From Parachlorella kessleri (Eukaryota > Chlorophyta > Trebouxiophyceae > Chlorellales > Chlorellaceae), in contig BBXU01001339.1 of the NCBI GenBank assembly GCA_001598975.1, positions 1 to 53,066 on the forward strand: 53,066 bases of DNA, read 5' to 3'. This document shows, piece by piece, positions 21,912 through 33,117 of the stretch; within the stretch, counting starts at the first letter, position 1, and each line of letters starts with the position of its first letter. The notes under the pieces were generated by a model. The model saw only the letters and a program-made list of their open reading frames with translations, made no database searches and was not told the DNA's origin. The position numbers and the translations under genes were made by a program.

Positions 21912-24900
21912 CTACCACTCCAAGATGTCCCTGCTCTGCACCTCCACACTGTCATCACTCGCTGCCGCCATCTCGGGAGGCTCGTACCCCGGTGGGAAGG
22001 CAAAGATATGCACCATCTGGTCCTTGGCGTCACAGTAGAAGGGCTGCAGGGCAGGCACGCAACTTGTTGAACGTTATGCTCCAAAGGACCTTCTGACACG
22101 AACCAAGGCCATTGGCATCTTTATTTTCATTCAAGCAGGCACCAGGCAGGGGTGCAATCTGTGCAGCAACGAATGACCAGGAGGCCCTGTGATGGACTCA
22201 CTTGCTTGGCCTTGGCTTTGTCGGAGGTGACTACCAGGCGGTAGTCATCCAGCCACTGCACACCCTCCAGGTTGCAGTAGATAGCCTGCACGTGGGCAGG
22301 GGAGCTTATTCCAGCCTCAGCGAGTAGCAGACCGCCCAGAACCTTCTACTCATCCTTCAAAGATGGTTAGGCCGTAAAGCCTCAGGATAGGAAGGCAGCG
22401 CAGCGGCCAGAGCGTGCTCATGGTCACTATCAGACTCAATCGCCCCATGCTGCCGGTATTCCAATACAGCCCGCTGACCACCCAGAGAGCCTGACAAGTC
22501 AAGCACGCCCCCAACAACAACAACAACAACAACATCCAGCACCCTGCATCAATTTGCATGCACTGAGCCTGAGGGTTGCCCACCTCACAGTGGTTGTCCC
22601 GTGGGAAGTGGTACACCTGCAGGGGGAGAGGCAGCAAGGACTGGCATCTTTTAGCCTAACCTCCAGCGGCACCTACCATGCACTTGTTGGACGTGTCAGC
22701 AGCTGCTTCCTTGCACATCATATTTGTGAGGGGCGGGTCCAACCCAGTGTCATCAGCTCGCCAAGGACCCATTTCCAAGACCCAAACTGATTGATGATCT
22801 GGTAATGCAGTCTCGCAACAGTGCGGGTCTGCCAGAGCCGGATCTTGGTGGCAAGTCACCTTGACCAAGCATCCCTCACCTTCCCCTCGGACGTAAACTC
22901 CATCTCTTCCCTGTCAAACTCACCAACCTGCACCCATGCTGTGGCGCCTGATCAGCGCAGTTCCTTACATGCGGTGCCTGGTGCAAGGAAGGATCTCTCA
23001 CTGCAGCAGTCAAGTAGGTGCAGATGGCACTACCTGCGCCCCCTGGACGACAGTGCGCGGGCTGGCAAGCAGAGTAGGCTAGTGACCTCTCATGTGACGC
23101 AAGGACCTTCTCACTCGGTATCGACACCTCTGTATGACCAGCATCCAGCCAGGAGTCAACAGCCCAGACCTGGGCAGGTGCTTACCCAGATAGCCGCATC
23201 CTCCTGGCTGAGAATAGCCAGCGACAGGCTTTCACCATTGAACGCCATTGCTGAGTAGTCACGGAAGTTGGCTTGCCGAGGGACCTTGATCACTCTCTCG
23301 GTCTTCCACCTGCAAGAGTGGCGTGTCCCCAAGCGCAGCACCAATGAGCAAAGAGCAGCACCTTCTTCAGAGGCCTCGGCCCCTGCACTGCGAAGCCAGT
23401 GGAATCGCTGGTCCTTGCCATGCTGCCGGCTCACTTGATATATCTTGCGGGGAGGAATATCCTGGACTCCTGCCTCCAATGCTGCAGGGGAGAGCGTGTT
23501 TCCAACTTGGAATGCCCTACTCACTGGCACTTGCCGTCCTCGTGGGCTAGAGACATCTGGACGATGCGGCCGTTCCCAGCGTCCATCCCCTTCTTCCCTC
23601 CGGTGCAGTGGTTGCCCTCGCACAGTCCCAGCAGCCAGGACCCTGCTGCCAGCCAAGCTTTCCACTCATGCCGCCGAAGCAGCAAGGTGACCACAATTCA
23701 GCTTCCATGCAGCTTAGCAAAGTATGCCAAGCCATTCGGTGAGGCCCGAACATACTTGCATACTGCGCCAAGCAACACCCAACGCTGGGCACCCTTGCTT
23801 GTAAATTTTTTTCCCTCACCACATAAGGCCGCGCCCATAAGTACAGCCCTGGGCCACTTATTACCGCTGCGCTTCCCCGCCCGGCCTATTCTTGACATGC
23901 TTTCACACAGTGTGGCGTCCGCTGCCATATCACCAAGGCCCCAGCACTGCACGTCAGCTGCCCTTCACTTCCACGCTGTCAATCCCCCACTCTCAGGCGC
24001 CGGACCCACCCCCACTGACCCCCTGGGCCGGCGCAAACCCTCCAGTGCCCTGCCAAACTACTGCTGCCAGCCACGCCGGCCCTGCTCACCCTTTTTGTTC
24101 ACCACATAGGCCATGCCCTCGAAGCCCTTGTTCTCGTGGCTCAGCTCAAACTCCACCTCGCATGACTGCAGGATGTCATACTTGTTGTCGTCATCAGTCA
24201 CCTTCACCTCCAGCACCTGGGGATGGTAGTGGTCCCCATGGTCGTGGAGGGACTGCACAGTGGTGCCACGGGGGAACAGGCGGTCAGCAGCCATAGGCGG
24301 CCTCTGGGGGGGTGTCAAGGGTCAGGGTATGCGCTAGGATAGCAGGACAACTGCGGCTCCAGCAGTAGTGGGGTGCAGGGCGGGTCGATAAAGTGTCAAG
24401 GGGTCAGCAATTGTGGCTGTGACAGCGGCGGCAGCTGCAGCAGGGGCGGCAGCAGCAAGGCATTGTGCGGTAGTCTGCTGCCCCAAAGACAGGCTTCTGT
24501 GCACCATCTCAAGTGGTGCACAGACCCCGTGACAGGATTGTACTGACCTCTTGCAGCAGCAGGAATGTTTTGTTCTGAGGCACCCTGTAGGCAATCAGTG
24601 AGTCTAAAACTCCACAGTGGCTCCTGGCACGGCTTGCCTGCTCCCACAGTCGCATCATTTACGCCAGGGTCATCATGAAGACAGCAAGCCTGCCTAGTGC
24701 ACCTAGAAGCCTAGGCATCGCTATCGACCATGTACTCATGCACATGTGTTCCGACGATTGGGTGTTAACCCCAATGTTCACATGGATGCCATGGCAGGAT
24801 TATGTGCCATTTCTAGGGGGTGTGGGACAAGCAAGCACAGGCAAGAATATGCATCATCTGGGCAGCTAGCTCTGCTCCCACTCACCATGCGATGCCCTCA

Positions 24901-25778
24901 AACTGACTCTCATCCCCCATCTCCCCGATCAATTTGTTCTGTTCGCCCCTGCAGGACGTCTGAATAGTAGATGTGTCAGACGCAGCATAGCCAAGGTTGC
25001 ATTGCTGCTCCAGATGAGGCCGACAGCAAAATGCTGTCTTTGCTACAAACCAGTGGTTACCCCGCAAATCTGGGCATAGGAGGCAAGCGACTCGAACTGC
25101 CCTCCAATGCGCTTTCTCCTATGTGCTTGTAAGCACATGCAGCTGTGCAGAGCGGCGTGCAGACTGTGCAGGTCAGGGCAGCCTCGATAAACTTGCAGCT
25201 GCGCTCTTGCCCACCTGAAATGAAATCCCTCATCCAAGAGGCCTAAACTCATAGAACTGCAAGTGACACAGCAGCGGGTTTGGATTCAGGAGGGAGCCCA
25301 CATGGTTGTTCATGAGGTGGACGTGTTCCTGCACTAGAGGAGGCTACCAAGCCTGCAAACGGCCTGCACAGCGGCCACGTACTTGTCAAAGACCACATAG
25401 TAGCGACCGTCAACGACCGAGATGTCCGAGGCCTCAAACTTGGTGTGGCCTCTCAAGTCCTGCAGGGGGAGGCTGGCTGTAGGTTGTGGTGCCTGTATGC
25501 CTAAGATGACGGATACCTTGAGACAGGCAAGGGTGCTGCAAGACGCGCAGTCAGATATTGTCGCGCGCAACTGAACGCTACTGGGAACTGACATTGTACA
25601 AGCCCACAAAGGGTGTCTCTTTGACCAGCTTCAAGGTCGACTTGCGGATCCTGCGCTTGTCGCACTCTGTCTCAGCTGTTTCCGAGTCCCAACTACGATA
25701 CGGTTGTTGATGGGGCCGCGCATACGATAGGCGCAGGCAGGAGAAACACAGAGCGACTAGTAAGCAGCAGGCCCTCAT
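21912..25778 (-). CDS. Secreted, probable beta-propeller protein of an unnamed plant/algal family
   Basis: Twelve exons on the complement, all in phase: 25593-25778, 25383-25459, 25215-25256, 24886-24948, 24548-24584, 24090-24303, 23525-23642, 23186-23309, 22880-22927, 22584-22616, 22202-22285, 21912-22043; 385 residues. An N-terminal signal peptide (MRACCLLVALCFSCLRLSYA) predicts secretion or a vacuolar/ER location; I see no membrane anchor. Recurrent short motifs suggest propeller blades: FEASDISVVDGRYYVVFD, DESQFEGIAW, NKGFEGMAYV, LLGLCEGNHC, DYSAMAF, SQEDAAIW, HFPRDNHCE, AIYCNLEGVQWL and VTSDKAKAKQ. The pattern recalls the SdiA-regulated/phytase-like esterase propellers and homologs I have seen in plants, but I know no assigned function. 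Conserved Cys (CEGNHC, NHCE, YCNL, FYCDA) could form disulfides. The terminal 15 residues are acidic. The gene diverges from HCF173 across 565 bp. Confidence 0.75.
22512..22533. repeat. CAA microsatellite in an intron
   Basis: About seven CAA units lie in the intron between exons 10 and 11 of the minus-strand secreted-protein gene (TTG repeats on the coding strand). A simple sequence repeat with no evident role. Confidence 0.8.
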
Positions 25779-26343
25779 GTTGGCCTGCACCCCAACCTAG
25801 GACCAGTGGTTCAAATATGTGATAAGTTTTATTGAAGTTTCATTGACAACCTTGGCACCGAAATGGAGGCTAGGGAAGTGGATCAACTGCATCGTTGTGA
25901 AGCGCCCCCGCCCTCTGGCATGGTAGTGATCTCTCTCATCTTCATGCCATTCAAGCAAGCAGTTCCGAAATGAGTCATGGATTTTTCAACCTGTCATCGC
26001 TGAGATAGGCCCGCTGCTGACTGCGAGCTCACCATGATTCTACTTGCCAATACTTACAAGGCTGCTACGGTGCATCCTAAACCGCCTTCTGCTTAATTTG
26101 GGCGGCGGGTCTGGAAACGCCACCACACCCTTCTCCAAGGGACATGGCGGGATAGCGAAGCACAGAGCAGGACAGCCACAGAACATGGTGTGAAGTATTG
26201 CGCCTAGCTCAAGGAATGCCAGTACGCCATCTGTCCATTATGTCTGCCTCAACCTGGCTTGATCAGCGCCCTTTCGAGACTCTGCTTCGATAGCGAGGAT
26301 CACGCATCTCGCCTAGCTAGCTGGCCGCTCGCCAGCTCCCAAC
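25779..26343. promoter_or_regulatory. Divergent intergenic region, secreted protein and HCF173
   Basis: The start codons of the two genes face away from each other across 565 bp. It must hold both promoters. I see no strong TATA box or repeated motif. HCF173-type genes are usually light-responsive in plants, but no specific element can be claimed here. Confidence 0.4.
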
Positions 26344-29300
26344 ATGAGGTTTTGGTGCCTTAAGGGCTCTGAGATGCAGGCCGCGAGAGGCCTTGGGGCA
26401 GGAACAAGCGCACCTCCGCGCCTGCTGGCAGGGCCCCTCAACTTCAGGTTTTGCAGCAGGTACAGCAGGACTTTGCAAGTCCGCGCCAGTGGCGGCAGTG
26501 ACAGTGAGCCGTCCAGCACCAACGAGCAGCCTGACAAGCCGGAAGAGCAGCCACTGCCGCAACAACAGCCGGAAGGTGTGCAGCAGGGCGAGCCGCAGCA
26601 AGGCGCACCGCCCAAGCGCCGGCGAGGGCGGCCCAAGAAGAGCCAGGTGCTTAGCCTGGAGACCATGGCCACCAGCACCATCGAGCTGGGCCGCAAGTCG
26701 CGCGAGGCCTTCGATGAGGGCGGCTTCGCGCTGCTGAACCCCATCACCATGGGTCGCAAGTCAAGAGAGGTGTTTGACGACGTATGGGCGCAGCTGCAGC
26801 GGCTGGGCACGGCACGCTCAGTAGATGTTGATGATGACTTCAGGTGACATACTCTGGACAAGCTTCATGCAGCCCACATTGCGGTTGTCGCTGTATGGGG
26901 AATGTCAAGGTGGCAGTTCTTTGATGGCAGTGTACGCAGTTGCTGAAGGCTTTCCCAGAAATCATGAGGAGCAAAGACAGTGAGATTAGGGTTGGTGAGG
27001 CATACCAAGTACACGGAGTGGCTCCTAGGATGTAGAGTGATCCCTGGAAGGAGCACATGCTTTTCTGTAAGCGAGGCGGTGGGGCATGGCGATCCTACAG
27101 CAGAGCGATGGACGTGCATTGCTCTCTACCTTGGTCCTAGCATGCTCCGCTGTTGAGCACCAAAGGTTGGCACTGCTGGCCGCCTCCGTGCCACAGTGTA
27201 GCATTCAGATTTTGCACCTTGTGTGCGGAATCGTACCAGTAGTGGGCCGATGCCAGTTCAAGCTCCTCCCCTTTTCAGGCTAAGCTTGGGCGGTGAATTT
27301 GAAGCTCCTCGCGCCTCAGAGACCACTGTTCTGGTAGCGGGGGCCACTGGCCGTGTGGGCCGTATCCTTGTGCGCAAGCTGCTGCTTCGCGGCTACAAAG
27401 TGCGGGCCTTGGTGCGGCGCCGTGGCAGGGGTAAACGTAGGGGCAAAGGCAGCAGTAACGGCAAGGATGGAGAGCAGGCAGCTGGGGACATAGAGGGAGT
27501 GCGGCTGCCGCCGGCAGTAAAGCTGGTGTTTGGAGACTTGGCTGACTACGCGGCCTGCAGGCGGGCAGTGGAGGGCGCAGACAAGGTGTGCTCAAGTGCA
27601 TTGCGCGCCCCAGCATCTGGTGCGGGCGGTCACGTCGCCGAAGTTGCTTGCAGCAATAGATGGGTTGCAGTGGAGTAGTTCGATGCTTATAGTAGAAAAG
27701 CGTGCCCACCAGGCTTGCAGCTATCCCCACTAGGTTGCAGTCCACAGGTGCAGAAAGAGCAGCTGTGGAATGATCCATGCAACCCAGCCTGGCCTCAACT
27801 AGTGGACAGCGGCTGAGGGAACAGGCTGGCGTGCCTGTGCCATGCTCTGTCCTGAGCTCTACTTGTCATCTGAGGGGTGCACATACATGCTTTCCTATGC
27901 CTGTATGCAGGTCGTGTGGTGCGCAGGTGCCAAAACTACGCTGACAGCCGAGCTGGAGCGTGTGGAGGAGAAAGGGATCGCCAACCTCAGCAAGGCCCTG
28001 CTCGTGAGTAAAGCACTGGTTTGGGCTGGCAAGCCTGCCAGGGAATAAAAATGGTGCTTACTTGGGCAGGATTGTCAATGCAGCTCCAGCTTGAAATTGT
28101 TTGCAGAACCAGCCAGCAGGATGCAAGTGACAAGAAGATGCTGTACACACCGAGTTTCTCTCAATGCAGGACTATCGGTACTCCGGGTTTAAGCAGGGCG
28201 TGGCGTCGGCTTACAAGCAGCGTCAGAAGCAGCAGCAGCAGCGGCAGGAGGAGGAAGGCGACGAGCAGCAGCAGCAGCAGGAAGGCGAGCAGCATGCAGG
28301 AGCTGCTGTTGCCGGGCAGCCTGCAGAGTGGAATAGAGAGCCTGTGGGCAAAGTACAGGTTGTCGACTTCCGCAAGAAGTTTTACCACCAGTACTGGGAC
28401 ATCGAGAAAGTTGGCGTGCCAGAGACTGGTGGGTGGCATGTTGGATGAGGAGCGCGTGGGCGACTCCTGCCACCCGCCCTGGGAACCATTTAGAGCCGGG
28501 TGGTGCACATTTGTTTTGGTCGGCCCTGTAAGGGAGGAGGAGCCGGGGTGACGAACCTCACGGCTTTCCTGCAGGCTTACGAAGTCGTTGCCTGACCTGA
28601 TAGTGTCAGTGCCTGATGACATACCGTAGTCACCCAGCTGCAGCTTGGCGACCTTGTTAACTGTGTACTTTTTGGCTCCTTTGTGCCTTGCGATCAGTCA
28701 GCCTGGTGCGCAATGCTTTCTGCTCCCGCTCTGTCGGTGCCGTGCAGAGGGCGGCGCCCGGCGGCGCATCTTTGATCGCGGGCAGGACAGAGCGGAGGCG
28801 TATATCAATGAAGATGACAACCTGGTTTTCACAGGTGTGCTGCCTTGCTAACACAAGTCTGCTGTGCAAGCCCAGCAATAGTGCAGCACTTCACTCTGCC
28901 CTTATCTGGCCAGCAAAAGGCTGCTGTGATGGTGCTTGATACCCAGGGTGGTGTGCCTGTGTTATGCCGAGGCCGCCTGGAATTGCTCTGGCAACAGAGC
29001 ATTACTTGCAACTAGGCCAAGGGAAAGGGTTAAGCTGGGGATGTCCTGAAGGAACCATGCACATGTGGCGCTGCGACCATGCTGACACAGGCAAACGTAG
29101 CTTATGGCAAATAGACTCCAGCTTTTTTTGTATTCTAGCGGGCGGTAGTGAGGCGCAGGAGGCACATCGACCAGTAACTCCAAGGCTTGTTGCTTTCGTA
29201 ATTCTTTTGGTCGAATGCTCATAGAGCATATAGCACTAAGGACTGCTGGCGGGTCGACTCCCAGGCATCAGTGGATGGCGCTTCCTGTGTCGCAGTTGTT

Positions 29301-32084
29301 GCCATCTTGAAAACGTGGCCTTGCAAGGATGGTGGATTCCTCATGTAAGCTTGGCTTGAAGGAAACATAAAACCTTGGAGGGAATATACGCCCTCCCTGC
29401 CTCGCTAAACCCTGGGAGTCTTTGCTCCTGATTGAGAGGTCAGCTCAACAATCAGAACTGTGACCGCTTGTGCAGGCGCGGTCTACTCTCGCGGCGGCCT
29501 GGCGCAGGTAGGGGCCCCACTGGTAAGCCCCTTCGCCGACCGACTGCAGCGGCTGCAGCGGACTCTGCTGGAGGGCACGCAGGGGCTGCTGCTCAATGTC
29601 AAGGGGGATGACCACAGCTATATAGTGGAGCTGACCACAGGCAAGGCTTCAGCTTTTCTCCCTATGTGAGGCACCCCCTATCTCCCGGTATTAGGTACCT
29701 CACTATCGTGACAACTATGCTTAGGTTACCATTGGCAGGCTGGCAGGCGGGACGTGTCAAGAGCAGTACGTCCGGTAGGGCGGATGCCAGGTGCTGTCAG
29801 CTAGCTCCTGGGTTGGCAGCTGCTGCAACGGCAGCAGGAATGCAGTAAAACCTGGGGGTAAAAATATGGCCTCATTCAGGATAGGTGAAGATGGGGACAC
29901 GGATGGTACGCAGGCTTGTTTGGGGTGTATATGGCGTCACCTAAATCAAAGTTTTCTACACTGGCCCGGAGTTTTGAATGTTGGGCACGCACGCTGTTTG
30001 GTGAGGTACGCCTGAGTAGCATAGACAACTTGCCTAGCCAGTGCTGGTAGCTGCAGTGCTCTTGTAGGGTCATGCACGACCTGGACACCTCTGCCCTGAC
30101 GGCAGTCCCAAGGGTCCTGCCTCACGGTGCATGCTCCCTTTGAAGTCTGGCTGATATGGGCCATGCGGCCGACGCCCCAACCTCTGGCAGGTACAAGAGC
30201 CAAGCAATTCTGTGAAATGGTACACAAACAATGTGCTCCCTTATATGTGCAGACACCGGCCATGCTTACAATGCCAAGTTCCAGGCGCCATCCAAGTACG
30301 CCCATGCGCGGCTGCCCTATGACTCATTCATCCCAGCTGACTCCGGTGCACCCCCTCTTAACCCAGGTGGGTGTGGGCCTGCAGCTAGGCAGCCAGAGTA
30401 TGGGTTCTTCACCTGGCGCAAGTGGGGACCGTGCAGCATAGTATCAGCATCACAGTACAGAGCGGTGCAGGGGGGTGATGTTCCTCATGGCCTTCTTAGA
30501 GTCTTGTCTTGGGACAAAAGTGTCGAACATGTGCCAAGTCCAGCTCTGTTTGCCTAGGGGCGCAAGTCACTTGAGAAGTTGTTGCTTAGTTGCGAGTGGC
30601 CTTGACTGCATGCTCTACGAAATGATGCGAAATTGGCAGGAAGTTTGGTAGTTGACTTGCAAGAGCAAGGGAAAGACGTCATGACTCATCAAAGTTAAAG
30701 TGCTGCAAGCTCCATGCCCCCTTCTCTGTAGGTGCCGTGAACCACATCAGTATAAAGTTTGAGCCGCGGCAGGTGCAGTCGCTGGTCACACGCTGGGCAG
30801 ACGATAGCAAGGGGGCCTCGCCTTTCAACGCGTCGACGCACAGCTTCAGGTCCGGTGGCAGCTTTGGTGGTGGTGGCTGGGCAGCTGAGAGGTTGCTGTC
30901 TGGGCGTCATGCAGGGCATGCTCTGAGGGAATAGCACTGTGAAGGAACCATGCTTGGGTGGGCGGGGTTGGGAATGGGGGTGATATGGGGCACCACCCGC
31001 AGCAGGCCAGGCGCATGCTGCTATTCCAGCAGACAAGGCCGACGGGTTCACTGGGTTATCAATTCATCTAATGATAGCGGTGTGTATGCAGGCTGGAGAT
31101 TGACTGGATCAAGGCGTTGCCGGGCGGCGACGAGACCGACTTTGTGCTGGTGTCATGCGCCGGCAGGAGGCCAGGTTAGTCACCCGGAGAAGGCAAGGGT
31201 TTGCCAGTCAATAAGTAGTGCTGGTAATCTCGTGATGGCAGACCCCAGCAGGAGGCCGCTGTAGTCAGCCGCGTGGGTTAGCAAGGGTGATGGACTACCG
31301 GTGGCTGCCCGTGGCACGATTTAATGTTCCCAAGTTTCGAGAAGCGGCAACTCAGCTTGTGCTCTTCCCTCCTGTTCAGGTGTAGAGTTTGCAGAGCTCA
31401 ATGTGCCTACCACGTGCCATACAGGCAGTTCAAATGAAGATGGCTAGCTCCGTACAGCTGTGCCATATATCCCCTTGGTGCTGCCTCCACCCGTGCAGAC
31501 CTGAGCGAGCTGTCCAGCCGCAAGGTGCAGAGCTACAAGGGCCGCGGCGAGGAAGTGGTTCGGAAGAGCGGGCTGGGGTACACGGTGGTGCGGCCGGGGC
31601 CCCTGCAGGAGGAGGCGGGCGGCTACAAGGCGCTGGTGTTTGACCAGGGGGGACGCATCCGGGAGGTAGGGGCAGGCTGCTGGGCGCACACGCCAGGAAT
31701 ACCCTGTGTTTTTAGGCAAGCGACTGGACGACAAGTCACCAGGCGCCGCTCCAGGCTCTCTTGGGCTCCTTGTATATTGCGGTAGTCAGTGAGCACGCAC
31801 TTACGGCTGTAGTGACTTGTCAGGGCAGGGATGATAGGCATCCGGATAGGGCCTGGCTGAGTGCCTGGGCTGAGCACTTGCTGCAGGGCATCAGCTGCGC
31901 TGACGTGGCTGACGTGTGCCTTAAGGCGCTACACGACCCCTTGGCGCGCAACAAGACCTTTGAGGTCTGCTGGGAGTACACTCCCGAGGAGGGTCTTGAG
32001 CAGTATGAGCTGGTGGCCCACCTGCCCGACAAGAGCAATAACTACCTCTCGCCGGCGCTGGCCTCCCTGAGGAGTAACACCTGA
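26344..32084 (+). CDS. HCF173: HCF173, psbA translation/mRNA stabilisation factor
   Basis: Chloroplast protein needed for translation of psbA mRNA (photosystem II D1). Twelve exons: 26344-26843, 27279-27585, 27911-28003, 28170-28428, 28748-28834, 29476-29640, 30253-30366, 30732-30849, 31092-31174, 31380-31424 (end uncertain), 31499-31665, 31887-32084; about 711 residues. The order matches plant HCF173: transit peptide; GRKSREVFDDVW; a Rossmann NmrA-like half with VLVAGATGRVG; VVWCAGAKTTLTAELERV; then an inserted CIA30 domain (AVYSRGGLAQVG, LLLNVKGDDHSYIVEL, ISIKFEPR); then the second NmrA half (EIDWIKALPGGDETDFVLVS, GLGYTVVRPGPLQEE, GISCADVADVCLKALHD, ELVAHLPDKSNNYLSPAL). Odd points: a duplicated GRKSRE motif, an AT-hook-like RRRGRPKK near residue 90, and a Gln/Glu-rich insertion in exon 4. 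Intron 6 uses a GC donor. A second in-frame ATG at 26374 could also serve. Confidence 0.92.
29641..30252 (+). other. GC-AG intron 6 of HCF173
   Basis: The exon encoding SYIVELTT ends at 29640 and is followed by GCAAGG (CAG|GCAAGG). The next exon starts at 30253 after GTGCAG with DTGHAYNAKF. The join keeps phase 1 and restores the CIA30 domain. No GT donor at this point would do so. Confidence 0.75.
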
Positions 32085-32126
32085 TGCGGTTGAGCAGTAA
32101 CGAAGGCTTGACGTGGCTTCGTTGAA

Positions 32127-32180
32127 TAGCCTTGAAAGGGGTCGCTGCATTGAAGTAGCCTTTGAAAGGGGTCACTGCAT
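32127..32180. repeat. Tandem duplication in the HCF173 3' untranslated region
   Basis: Two near-identical copies of about 24 nt (32127-32150 and 32156-32180) share the core TTGAAAGGGGTC(G/A)CTGCAT and lie 43-96 nt after the stop codon. Confidence 0.8.
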
Positions 32181-32356
32181 CACGGTAGCCGTGGAGAAGG
32201 TGATCGGAGGTGTTATGGTCCAGCACTGGCACGAGAAGACTGCCTGATGAAACCAGCACTTGCTCAAGTGATTTTACTTGGTCTATGCATGTTCTTTGCT
32301 TTTTATAGGTGACAGGGTGCAGTGCATGTGCAAGCCGCACGGGCATCTCCCCTGGC

Positions 32357-32361
32357 TGTAA
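32357..32361 (+). terminator. TGTAA polyadenylation signal, HCF173
   Basis: TGTAA lies 273 nt after the HCF173 stop; the best candidate poly(A) signal before the GSA gene. Confidence 0.45.
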
Positions 32362-33117
32362 GACTGTGTAGTGACCGCACCAACTGAAGTCGGCAAGCAG
32401 TGTTAGGCCTGACAGATAACCGAACCCTGACCACTATTGCTGATCACACTGTGAGAAACAGTCGTAAGTCTTGTGGAGAGTTAAGCTCATTGAACGCTAC
32501 CAGCATCCATCTATTACCCTTCACAAACGGGCTGCCAGGCGAGCCATGCTGACCATCAAACCACACGGGCCACCTATAGTCGGCAGTGCCCTTGGTGCGG
32601 GGAGTCAGACCCTGTCACAGCGGGGTGTGGACTGAGTAGCAGGGTCGAGATCAAGGAATCCCCGCACTGGCTGTGTACTCTAAAATACACACAGTTCACA
32701 GTTGAGGCGGGGGTCCCTTGTTCTCTATCTGCTCAGGCCAGACCCCGTGTCTGTGACGTGGTCCAATTTCTTGTTGCACAGTGTAGGGTGACAAGCCAGG
32801 AAGTGTGACAAGCCATGTGGTGTAGTCCATATAATCCGCAGCCCACGTCAGGTCACACCGCCATTGTGCACAGCTGCAGGTCCGCGAGATACACACTGTC
32901 GGGAGCTATGGAGAGTGAGCCTGGTCAGCCAGCTGCAGCTGGGGTTGGATCCCTCGCCCAAACCCTGGAGCCGATGGATTCTGGATTCAGATTCCCTGCC
33001 TTATCCCAGTCAACTAGTCAATTGCACTACCCTATTGGGATTTAGTATCAGCCACTACTGTTGCTGAGGGAGCTTGCTCTGCTTTGTAAAGTCGACGCCC
33101 CCGACGCCGACACCAAC

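Larger units (their letters stand above)
32085..33117. other. Intergenic region between HCF173 and GSA
   Basis: This region holds the HCF173 3' untranslated region with a tandem duplication, a TGTAA signal, and the promoter and 5' leader of GSA. No further gene was recognised; open frames near 32696-33067 are short and unsupported. Confidence 0.4.

Noticed and set aside
23399..24109. Plus-strand open frame of 236 codons
   Set aside because: It runs antisense to the exons and introns of the secreted-protein gene, whose minus-strand exons all join in phase.
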